Below, in pieces: positions 45,527-56,400 of a stretch of DNA of 64,000 bases. How positions within the stretch are numbered: the first letter of the stretch is position 1; each line of letters begins with the position of its first letter. The notes beneath the pieces were generated by a model. That model was not told the origin of the DNA. It did no database searches and saw nothing but the letters and a program-made list of their open reading frames with translations. The DNA comes from Cafeteria roenbergensis (lineage: Eukaryota > Sar > Bigyra > Bicosoecida > Cafeteriaceae), in assembly GCA_008330645.1 (NCBI GenBank), contig VLTN01000003.1, positions 310,001-374,000 of the forward strand. The letters run 5' to 3'. Position numbers and translations under genes: made by a program.

Positions 45527-48500
45527 TCAGAAGCAGTGCTCCTGCCTGCATACCGAGCGCAGCAGCGCGTCGAGGGGGGAGACTCCCACGCCCAGCTCGA
45601 CCAACGCAGCCTGTTTGGCCTTTGCAATTTTGCCCTCGGTACCGACCGCCACGAGGCCCGCAGTGCGCTTTTTGGGCAGCGAGGCTAGCACCTTGCCCCC
45701 CGCAGACTCCACCACGGACTTGAATTCAGCGGGCGGCATGGGACCATTGGGGAGCTGGACGAAGCTCATGCCCGCGAAGAGCGGCTCTCCCGCCCTCGCC
45801 TCGCGCCTCCCCATGCTCTCCGGCACGTTGAACTTGTACTTCTTCTCGGAGGGCCCGTGGCGCACCCAGAAGTCGGCCGGAGAGGCCGGCGCGCCGGCCT
45901 TTGCTGATGCCGCGAGCCACTCCTGCGTCACGGGGTGGCCTTTGCTCATCGCGGCAAGGAACTTGGCAGTGCGCTTGATTGGCCCGGCCATGAGGACCAC
46001 GAAGGAGCCATCCTCTACCTCGTCGCCTACGGTCCCGCCGATGGCCTCCACCTGGGAGAGCAGCTTCCTGCTCGGCTCGATGCCGGTGAACACCACATGA
46101 GGACCTGCCGCAGGCCCTGGGGCCGCCGCATCGGCCGCCGCTGCTGCGGCGGCAGCGGCCGGGCTGCTGGTGACGGACGCACCCCTGGCGGCGCGCTTGC
46201 GTGGTGCAGCCTTGGGCTTGGAAGGCTGGGCTGCCGCACGAGGCCGCTTCCGCGCTCGGCCTGCGGCTTGCGATGGCGCCGCCTCGGGGTTCGTATCGAC
46301 ATCGCTATCGGAAGCGTCAGCATCGCCTGTGGCGCTGGACGCAACGGGGCCGCTCGCCTCCTCCTCGTCCTGCTCCTGCGAGGCAGCTGAAGATGCAGAC
46401 CTGCTCGCCCGAGTCGACCGCGCCGAGCGGGTCCGCGTGGCAGGGGCGGTCGTCGCAGGCACAGCTGCGGAGCGCCCCTTGCGCGCGCGCGAAGCTTGGC
46501 GGCGGGGGCGCGCGGCGCGGCCGCTCTCCTCGTCGTCGGAGGGTTCCTCGCCTGGGCCGCTGCCGGACGTGCTTTGGGACCCGGACGCAGTCCGCTGCCG
46601 AGTTGGTCTTCCGCCCGACTTGGCCGTCGCAGCGAGAGAGGCAGGGGCGGCGGCGGCGGCGGAAGCGGCGGCGGGCGCACCGCGCCGAGGCCGCTTTGCC
46701 GGCTTGGGCGACTGTGGCTCGTCGGCCGAGGCAGACCCATGGCCCTCAGACCCCCCCTCGCTCTCTTCCGCCTCGCCGCAGTCCCCGCCAGCTCCTCCGG
46801 AAGCTCTCTTAGCGCCCCCGGCGTCGCCCTCTTTGGCTGCCTGCGGCCGGCCGCGCTTGGCTGCTCTGGAGCGCGGCTCCTCCTGCTGCCCGGACGACGC
46901 CTTGGCCGACCGCCTTGCTCTGAGTGCGCGGCTAGCAGGTTGGGGAGACGGTTCCGCCTCGGCAGCCTCTGCTCCTGGCTCTGCTTCGGCCCCACTGGCC
47001 GTCTCAACGTCGCTGTCGTGCTCTGCCGCCGCAACCGCCCTGGCTGGCTCGGAGGCCTCCCCCGCCTTCGCGGCAGCAGGCTCGTCTGCTCGAGCAGCCT
47101 GGGCAGACGCCAGGTCCCCGCGCGCCTTCCCCCTGGCAGCCCCTTCGTCGCGGTCGTCATCGCCACCGGTTTCATCGTCGGCGTCGTCGGCGTCGTCATT
47201 GCTGCCTTCGGACTCCGTCTCGTACGCTAGCGTGACTCCTCCAGCGGCCCCTGGATCGCTGCTCATATCATCGTCGTCGTCTTCTTCCGCAGCGCCTGCT
47301 GGCGCCGGGGCCGCTGCCCCATCGGCCTGGGCCTCCTGCACACCTGCCGCCCTGGCGAGCGCGTGCCTGGCTGTCGACTCCGCCACATCTGTCGCAAACG
47401 ACGTCGCCGAGGTGTCAAGAGAAGCCTGGACGCCCGGTTTGTCGGCGACGACGATGCTCACGTCAAGGCCGGCGCCACCCGTGGCCTCTGCCGGGGCAAC
47501 GATGTCTTCCTCCAGCTCGTCCAGCTCGTCCAGCTCGTCCCCACCGCCGCCTGGGGAGCCTGGCCGCGCGGCAGGCGCGGCCGCCGCATCGCCAGCGTCC
47601 GGGCTCTGAGCCGCCTCGTCCGCAAGGTCGGCGTCCTCCATTGGAATGGTTGCCATGGCGTACGGGTCGATCGTCGCAACGTCGGCTCCCGGCACCAGCG
47701 TGTCGCCGCCTGCTTGGGGGTGCAGCGTGAGCGTTGGCTTGGGCTCGCCGGCGTCCACAGGGGCGGAGGACCCGGCCTCGGAGGGCGCAAACGACACGCG
47801 GCCTCCGCGCTGGCGCGCCGTGCCGGTTCCGCCGCCGCCAGCGCTAGGCCCGTCGTCGTCGCGGGCAGCATCCTCGGGGCTGCCCGCGCCAAGGGTGGCC
47901 ATGTCCGCCTCGGCAGAAGGGGGCCCGTAGTCCAGAGTCTCGAACGCAGGCGCCTTGGCGTGCAGCTGGGACCAGGGAACGCCGGCGGGGCTCTCCGCCC
48001 CGCTGGCCTTTGAGAGTGCGCCCGTGAGGACCTCGTCCCGGGGCCGCGTTGCCGGGTCCTCGGCCTCTGGCGCTTCTTCCGGTGCAACGGTGGCCTGGGT
48101 GGCGTTGTAGGCGTCGCCCTCGGCAGCAGAGCCGGCGGCCATCCCGGAGAGCGGGTCTCCGTCCCGCGGCTCGAAGTGCGCCTGCATGGTAGCCAGCGTC
48201 GCACCGTCGTCATCTCCACCACCATCGCGTGCATCACCGGCCTGCGGCCCGTCCAGTGGAATGGTCGCCATGGTGGCTGCGCCGCCAGCATCGCCTCTCG
48301 AGGCGCGCCTGCTGGAGGCGCCGCTGTCGCCCCCTCGGGCCGCACTGTCCGCGCCCCCGTCGCCCTCGTCGTCACTAGACATGTCGTCCGCGGCCATCGT
48401 CGGGGGCTCCGTCCCGGCGCGGTCGAGCTCGCCGGTGCTGGCGCTGGCGCGGCTGACGTCCAGCGGCTCAGAGTCCACGTTGACAGACCCGGCCTCGTCT

Positions 48501-49190
48501 TCACCAGACGGCCTGGGCATCGCCATCGGGGCCACGGGCGAGGCATCGCGGGACGACGCCGCCAGGGGACGACGCCTGCCGCTGCTCGGGGACGCGCCAA
48601 CGCGCCCGCCCGTCCGAGTCCCTGCGCCCGCCCCGACGAGCGGGGGCGGGTCGTGCCCCAGCCACACAAACCGCATCGGCGTCCTCCCAAAGTGGACCAC
48701 GTCCCCGTGGCCAAGCGAGCGCTTGGCATTGCGGAACACCTCGGTTTTCTTGTTGGTGTCGTGGCGGTGGATCACTGTCCCGGATGTGCTGCCGAGGTCT
48801 TGCAGCGTCGCGAAGCCCGAATCTTCGGCCAGAGACACAACGGCGTGCCGCGACGACACATGCGGCCGCGGGATCACAACTGCACAGGCGTCATCGCGTC
48901 CGATCACGTGCTCCCCGTCTCCCAACTCGAACCGGGGCTGAAAGGGCACCTCATGCGGCATCTTGGCCCGGCCCTTCCCGTCGCAAGCAAACAGGCAAGC
49001 CACCTGCGGTCACCACGGCGCCCTCAAAGCCCGTGGCATTTCAGTGCGGCATGCAGCGCGCAGTGGCCCCGGACTAGCAATGTGCAAACGCCGTTGCCGA
49101 GGGGCAGCAGCTGGGGGCGCATCTCCTCACGGGCTCCTCAGACGGCGCCGCGTCTGCGTCGACTTCGGGCTCGGCCGCGAGCGTCGCCAT
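45527..49190 (-). CDS. MDC1-like FHA plus tandem-BRCT DNA damage mediator
   Basis: Architecture of MDC1-type mediators: FHA at the N-terminus, long disordered linker, two BRCT domains at the C-terminus that bind phospho-histone tails. Exon 1 (49131-49190, MATLAAEPEVDADAAPSEEP) and exon 2 (45527-49003) join in phase 0 (GTGAGG donor, CGCAG acceptor, 127-nt intron); about 1,178 residues. The upstream exon is needed because the first FHA strand (VACLFACDG) precedes the next ATG at 48961. FHA motifs: HVIGRDDACAVVIPRPHVSS, SSRHAVV, LGSTSGT. The linker is rich in Ser/Glu/Asp/Ala and repeats MAT-hydrophobic motifs. The BRCT pair starts near 984 (GPHVVFTGIEPSRKLLSQVE), with HPVTQEWLAASAK, GMSFVQLPNGPMPPAEF and VVESAGGKVLASLPKK. 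The gene diverges from RPS11. Confidence 0.8.
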
Positions 49191-49398
49191 GGGCAGACAC
49201 CTGCGGGAATGCGCGCCGCCGCCGTCGCAGGATATCGTCTGAACCCTCGAGCGTTGTCGAGTTCACGCCGGACAGAGCCGCCGCCGGCAGAGCACGAGCC
49301 AGGCAAAAAGCCGTGACGACGTCGCCGTGATTACGGCTTGCTGCGTCCGCCCCGCGCCACCCAGCAGCGGCCAAGCAGCGGTCGTCTCCCAAAGCAAC
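49191..49398. promoter_or_regulatory. Divergent promoter interval, MDC1-like/RPS11
   Basis: 208 bp between the proposed MDC1-like start (49190) and the RPS11 start. No TATA box or pyrimidine tract was certain. Confidence 0.45.
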
Positions 49399-50430
49399 AT
49401 GGCTGAGTCCTCGGTCCTTGACCAGGTGCGTTGTGGCTAAGCGCGCCCGCGGCGCCAGGCTCGAGCGTTGCGGTCTTCGCCGGCAGGCGCCAGAGCTTGC
49501 GCTTGCAGCGGCAAGGCTCCCGCGCCTTCCGGCCAGGGCTTGCTGCGGCGGCTGGGCCGCCCGCCTTGTGGGGACTGGTTGTTATGCGCTGGGGCCGGTC
49601 GCCGCTCCTGCGGGGTGCTCCTGGCCGGCCCGCTGCGGGCGCCGAAGGCAGGCCTTGGCCGAGCAGGGCAAGCCCGCGGCAGCCTCGCCGCAAGCTGGAG
49701 GTGCTCCGGCCCGAGGGGAGCCCGCTCGGAGTGGACGGGGAGAGCATGGCCGTCGGGTGGAGGGGGGCGGGGCACTTGCCCCTGCGCTGGGCCGGCCTGG
49801 TTGCTCCACGCCGGGCTGGCGCGGGCAAGCGCCGGGCCCGGTTTGCGCTGGCCTCCAAGCAGCCCCTCGCCGGCCTCCGGGCGCCGCCTCGACGGCTGCC
49901 GGCCTGCTCTCGTGCCACTGCCTGCCATCTTCTGCTTGGTTTTGCTCGTTGCCGCTCCGCTGCCGCAGTCTGAGAAGGCCTTCCAGAAGCAGGACAATGT
50001 CTTCATTGCGCGCACCAAGCCCGTGACCAAGGGCCGCGGCCAGCGCTGGGTGAAGAGCATCGGGCTCGCCGTGAAGACGCCCAAGGCTGCCATCGAGGGC
50101 AACTACATCGACAAGAAGTGCCCGTTCACCGGCAACGTGTCCATCCGCGGCCGCATCCTCAAGGGTGTCGTCATCTCCACCAAGATGAACCGCACCATCG
50201 TCATCCGCCGTGACTACCTCCACTACATCTCCAAGTACCGCCGTTTCGAGAAGCGCCACAAGAACGTGACCGCCCACGTGTCCCCGTGCTTCCGCGTGAA
50301 GGAGGGTGACATCGTCACCGTCGGCCAGTGCCGCCCCCTCGCCAAGACCGTGCGCTTCAACGTGATCAAGGTGGAGGCCGTCACCGACGCCAACGCCACC
50401 GCCTCCAAGAAGGCGTTCCGCGTCTTCTGA
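49399..50430 (+). CDS. RPS11: 40S ribosomal protein S11 (uS17)
   Basis: Small-subunit ribosomal protein that contacts the body of 18S rRNA. Exon 1 (49399-49425, MAESSVLDQ) and exon 2 (49969-50430) join in phase 0; 162 residues against 158 in human. The donor is GTGCGT, the acceptor CGCAG, and the 543-nt intron is the longest found in the window. Sequence is nearly invariant with animal and fungal S11 ([71 protein letters not shown]). Codon choice is strongly biased to C-ending codons (AAG, ATC, GTC), as expected for a highly expressed gene. The intron was scanned by eye for C/D-box snoRNA motifs and none was found. Confidence 0.97.
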
Positions 50431-50874
50431 GCTCCCGGGGTGTGCCTGGCCGCTCCACGGCGAGGCTAAGGCTGTCCGCGCGTCTTGGGCAGGGCTGTGC
50501 CTCTGTCGCATCCCCGGTCCGTTCCCGGCAGCCGGCCCCTCGCTGTGGCGCTGTGAGCTGTGCTGTGCTTCCGCTCGCTGCGCTGGTTGGTTGCGTGCTC
50601 GGCGGAGGCAGGGGTCCTTGGTGGAGGCTGTTCCAACACCGTCGCCGCTGCTACAGCTCTCGCTGCGCTTTGCAATCGCACTTCGGCACAAGTTTTGCGC
50701 ACGCACTCGAAGAGCCGGAAGCTATGCACAGCGGGAACCTCGGGGTCTTGGGGAGAGCCAGCGGGCGCGCACCTTGAAGCGGCCCCGGTTGAACAGCAAT
50801 TGCGCTTGGGCCAAAACTCAACAACGAGCCGCTCTCGACACACGAGCAGCTCCCCGACCGCACTCGTGCGGCCC
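50431..50874. promoter_or_regulatory. Tandem intergenic region, RPS11 to RCC1-TBC
   Basis: 444 bp holding the RPS11 3' UTR and the promoter of the next gene. T-rich patches follow the RPS11 stop. No AATAAA was seen. Confidence 0.4.
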
Positions 50875-53393
50875 ATGAGCAGCCCGCCCTCAGCCGAGTG
50901 AGCCCATCGACCCCAATGCTAGGGGCCAAGGTCGCTACCGCCTGCCTCCCGCTTGGCCACGAGCGGGGCGGTTGTGGAGGAGTGTGTGCCGGATGCCTTT
51001 TGCTCACGGTCGCTCGCCCGAATGCCCTCCCGCGCGCGCGCAGGGGCGGCCTTGCCGACGATGACGAAGAACAGGTGGTGATGACAATGCAGCAGTTCGA
51101 GGAGTGAGTGGCCAGCTGTTGCGGCGCGCTGCTTGGGCTTGAAATCGCTGGCGAGGAGTCCCAACTGCGTGGTTTCTGCACCCGGCCAAGTTTGACTTGC
51201 AGCTGCGGGCACGGCGCCTCAAACGCGCCGGGATGTGCCCCGCCCGCCCGCCAGGCAAGCCTTTGCAATGCCCGGCGGCCTGCGCGTGCCCCTCTGCCCT
51301 CGCAGGATCCGGCGGAAGCTCTCGAAGCAGCAGCAGGTGATTCGCTCCCAGCGGGCAAAGCTCATGGAGCTGGCCGGCCAGCCAGCCAAGCAGCAGGCGC
51401 GCTTGAGGCGGGAGCAGCGCTACGAGGCCCTGCGCGCCAAGGTCAAGGCGATCGAGGCCGAGCGCGCGCTGCTCCTGGAGGAGGCGCTGCGAGGCGTGGG
51501 TTCGGGGACGGGCGCGGCAGGAAGCGCCGCGGCGCCGGCTGATTCGGCGCAGCTCGGCCTGCCGCCGCTCGCTGAAGACGACCTTGACGACAGCGAAGTG
51601 CTTGAGGAGGGTAGCATGAGCGCCCACGACGCTCAGTCGTTTGCAGGCGCGGCGGAGGCGGTCGAGCTGGGCGCGAGCGGTCGGGCCGCGGGGGCTGCCC
51701 GTGCTCGGGCTGCAGCGCAAGCGCCCGCCGGCGGACGAGACGAGGAGGAGCGCGCACACAAGGTGGGCGCGCTTGCGGTTGGGGGCGCACTGACGGCGGC
51801 TCGGGACGATCCCGCCCGCGCGCCCGCCAGGGGTTCCCGCGGCCCCGACGATGAGGCCGGAGCCGCGGCCCCAGCGCGCGACGAGGAGGGGAAACAGCCC
51901 TCAGGCACTGGCACGCACGAGGGCGCGGCGGGCGCGGTCGCGGGTTCCCCGGTCGCCTCGTCGGGTGTGGCTTCCGACTCTGGCGGTCACGAGGCGTCCG
52001 TGTCGTCGGCGGCTCCGGCTCCGGCGTCTCAAGCCGACGGTCTGCCTGCGGTCGCGAGCAAGGCGGCGGACAGCCTGTCGGGTGCCCCGTCCTCAGCCGC
52101 CGCCTCCGTCACCGGCTCCCCTGGCAGGCGCAGCTTGCTGGCGCTGCTTGCGCCGCGCCGCGCCCCCGCCCCCCCGCCGAGCCCCGGCCGCGCCCAGTCG
52201 GCCGCCGGCAACGCCCTGGCGTCCCGCGTGGGGGACCCGTCGCACTGGCGCCCGGTTTCCTCGTCCAAGCTGTGGGCGTGGGGCGGTGGGGCCGTGGCTC
52301 CGGGAAGGCCGTTCCCAGCGCCCGTGCCGCTGGGCCAGCTCGGCTGCCGGCGCATCGCAAGCGTCAGCGCTGCCTTCAGCCGGGCGGCTATCATCACCGA
52401 GACGGGGGACGTCTACATGTGGGAAAACCCGCTGTCAAGGCCGAGCGCAGCGTCGGTGGACGACGAGGCAAGGCGCATCCAGCAGTCGCGCCCCGACATC
52501 GTGGTGCTGCCGTCTGCAGCCTTGGCGCAGCCTCCTGCGATCGCAGACTCGAGCGCCGCTCGGGCCGCCAAGCCCGCTGCGCTCACCTCGGCCGATGCGG
52601 TTCGCATTGCCACCACCACGTCCAGATGGGTCCTGGACCACCTGCCGCCGCCAGACCCGCTTGTGGAGCTGTTTTTGTCACCAGCAACCCCAGCGCCCAA
52701 GCTGGCACACTCCCCAGGGCTGTACCGAGGCGGGGGCGGCACGCTCTCCCCCGGGGCAGGCGGGGTCTCGCGCTCCCACACTCGGGCGTCGGCATCTGCC
52801 GGCCGCAATGCGCTCCTGGGCTCTGCAAGCTCCGCCGGGTCGCCGTCCCCAGGGCACGGCGTCCGCCAGTGGTCCTCCTTCCGCTCGGTGTCGCCCTCCC
52901 GGTCGCCGGCCAAGGCCACCTACGCTGGCGAGGACGGTCCCCAGCCCGTCACTGAGGACTCACGGCTGCATTCCCGGGCGGCGGAGACCCACTCACGCCG
53001 AATGCGGTCCTGCCTCCACGCTGCGTCGGACCTGGTCCGAGTGGTGATGCGGGCTTCGTCGGCGCGGCACCCTCCGCCGTACCTCGAGCATCTCTCCATG
53101 GCCACGCTCAGCGCCGCCACGGAGAGCCTGCGAGCCTCCCTCTACTCGGCCCGCGCTGCCGTGCGCTCCATCCAGTCCGCGGGGGCGCGCCTCGAGGCGG
53201 GGCTTCGGAACGCTCCATCCAGAGGGGACGTCGCGCGAGGCGCCCCCCTCGCGTCGCCCTCGCCATCAACGCCCTCGCTGTCTCCCGCATCGCCGGCAGA
53301 GGAGCGCCGTCGCGCGTCAGCCGGCTCGCCAGGCCAGACTGGCACTGCTCCAGCCGAGCCGGCACGCCAGCCGACGCAGTCCCAGACCCTATC

Positions 53394-53432
<39 letters not shown>

Positions 53433-56400
53433 GCTGCCGCCCCCGTCTCAGGCGGAAGTTGCCCACCGGTGTGCGCTGGCCCGCGTGACTGCGCGAGCGG
53501 CAGTGGCGGCAGTGCTGTCCACCCAGCAGCTGCTCGAGGACTGCGGCATCGAAATGGGCTGCACTGGGCCGGGAAGCCCGCTCACGCCTTCCCGCTTCGC
53601 GACCCCGCCCCGCTCGCCAGGCCTCTCTGCGGCCGCAGTCGCAGCGCTCTCGCCGCTCTCGCCGCCTCGCAGGGCCGACGCCCCAGTCCGTCAGCGGTCC
53701 CTCCTCAGCGCGTCGGTGGCGCCAAGGGACTCAACGCTCCCTGCAGCATCGGCCGCGGCGTCAGGCGCTGTTGCTGGCGGCCGCCCCGCGGCCGGGCAGG
53801 GCGCCGTGGCGGCCGCGGCTGAGGCAGCGGCTGTGAGCTCGCGCACCCCTGCCGCCGATTCTGTCAGTGCTGCGCCCCCAGAGGCGGCTCGGGATGTGCT
53901 CGAGGGTGCTGGCGCTGCTGCTGCTGCTGCCGGCTCTGGCAGCAGCAGCCACCGCGGCGGCCCGAGCGCGGATGGCGGCGAAGGCTGGAGCAGCGGCGGC
54001 CGGCGAACGCCCAAGCCCGGACGGAGCGGTCCCGGGGGGCGGGTGGCAGAGCCATCCCCGCTCGGATCGCCAACGGGGGGCGGCACTGCGCGAGGAGGGC
54101 TGGCGAGCCCCGCGGCTGCAGGCAGGCGGCGGAGCGGTCCCGGCCGTGCTGGCGCTGCCGCTGGACCCACGCACGAGGAGGAGGAGGCGGCAGCGTGGGT
54201 TGTGCAGCGAGCTTCTGACGAGGCGTGGCGCCCCGGCGGTGCCGCCGTCCAGGCGCTGGCGAAGCTGCAGTCCGCAGCTGCCGAGGCGGAGGCCGCCGCT
54301 GCGTCGCTCTGCCGCGCCGTGTGGGCGATGCGGCAGACGGTGCGGAGAGCGCGCCGAGGCCCTGCGCTGCACCTTGTCCGGGGGCTGCTGCTGCATAGGG
54401 CCTTGCGGGGCCCCGCCGGCCGTGTGGTCCAGGTGGCCTGCGGCGAGCAGCACTGCCTTGCCCGCACAGCGGCTGGTGAGGTGTTCTCCTGGGGGTCGGG
54501 TCTGCATGGCCGGCTGGGGCACGGCCTGACCAGCGACGAGCCGTCCCCCCGGCTGGTGACCCGGCTGATACGGAACGGAGCGCGGGCGTCGTGGGTGGCC
54601 TGCGGGCAGCGGCACTCGGCCGCGGTGACTCTGGACGGCGGCCTGTACATGTGGGGGAGCGGCAAGCTGGGCAGGCTGGCGACCGACAAGCCGGGCGACC
54701 GCCGGTCGCCCACGCACGTTGCCGGGACGGGCGGAGGGGAGTACGACCCCTGGATGCCCGGATACCTCACGCCGCCCCCCCGCAAAGACGAAGTGTCCGC
54801 GACGGCCGGGGGCGGGGCGGGCGCTGCCGGCAGGACAGCGTCGGCCTCCAGCGCCTCGGGGACCGCTTCCGGCCCGGCCAAGGGGGGCAAGTCGACGTCC
54901 GGAGGGTGGATTGCTGGCCTGCCGTCGTGGATGGGCGGGTCGTCCAAGAGCAAGCGGCAGGATGACGGGTCCGCTGCGGCCAGCGACGCTGCTGAGGCAG
55001 CGGCGGCGGCGGCAGTGGCGGCTGCGGAGAAGGAGTGGTCGAAGGGGGTGCTGGTGTGGCGAGTGGCGTGCGGGAACATGCACACGGTGGCGGTTTCGCG
55101 AGACGGCAAGGTCTTCGCCTGGGGAGCGGCCGACGACGGTCAGACTGGCACGGGCTCCGACTCCCGGAGGACCGTCTACGTGCCTCGCCTCGTTCGCCTC
55201 CCCGATACGGGCTCGAGCCAGTCTCGCAGCAGGAGCGGCACCGACGCCAGCGCCACCGGGTCCCGCGTCTCCGCGCCCTTGTCCCCAGCCGGCCGGGCGG
55301 CGCTGGCCGACGGCCCTGCGATGGTCCTCGCGAAGGCAGCGCGCGCAAGCACCTCCGCGGCGATCCGCTGGTCCGAGTGGCGCCCGAAGAGGGGCGTCAC
55401 TGACGTCGCGTGCGGTGCCACGCACACCGTGGTGTCGCTGGTGGACGGCCGGTGCTTTGCCTGGGGCTCCGACGAGTACGGACAGGTGTCGGCCTCGCCC
55501 CTCCCGGCGCGCCAGGCTGGGCCTTCAGAGGCCGGCGGGCAGGCGCTGCCTCCGAACGGACACCGGCGGGTCATGTCACCGCTGGAGGTGCCCGTGTGCG
55601 CGCTGGAACAGGCAGCTGCGGGGCGCATGCAGGGCGCAACAGCTGGCGCCGTCAGCGTCGCGGCCGGAGACCACCACACGCTCGCGGTCATGGCGTCGGG
55701 AGCGGTGGTGGCGTGGGGCAGGGGCGACCGCGGACAGCTCGGCGGCGGGGCGTGTCCCCCAGCGTCAAGCCTTCTCGCTGGCCAGCCTGCTTCCACCGCT
55801 TCCCCGGCTCTGGCTGCGTCGCTCGCAAGCATGGCTCCTCTTCCCTGCTCCGTGATCCTTCCCGGAGGCGCGGCCGGAGCCGGCGCAGGAGCCGGAGCAG
55901 GGGCTGGGGCCGGGGCCGGAGCTGGGCCAACGGGCGGGTGGACCACCCCGGCGGGCGCGCACTCCAACGCCCACGCTGCTGCCTGGAGGTCAGCCACGGC
56001 CTTCCTCGCAAAGCTTCCGGCCGAGAACGCTGCCGCCGACCGCTCCCGCGCGCTCTCCGTCCACAGCGGGGGCGGCGCAGCGCCCACGACCTCCGCAAGC
56101 CCAGGGGCGGGACTCAACGGCGGCGCCCCCCAGCCGCCCGCTCGCGGCCCGCCCGGCATGCGTGGGGCTCCCCGCGGCCGCCGCGCCTCCTTGCTTGACA
56201 GCTCCAAACACGGCGACAGCGTGCGAGCCGCCGCGCTGAGCATGGGGGCCCAGCGCATCTGCGGCGCGCGCAGCCTCATGGCTGCCTGCTGCAACGGCGT
56301 GAGTCTCCTGCTGGAAGGCGCCGTGCCCGCCACCGGGTACCGCAGCGAGGCAAAGTCCACGTCCGTGATGCGCCACCAGCGACCGGGCACGCGCTCCCTG

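Noticed and set aside
48961-49003. MDC1-like start at the ATG at 48961
   Set aside because: Starting there would remove the first strand of the FHA fold, which is encoded just upstream. The two-exon model includes it.
49426-49968. Intronic C/D-box snoRNA in RPS11
   Set aside because: No RTGATGA/CTGA pair with flanking complementarity was visible in the intron.
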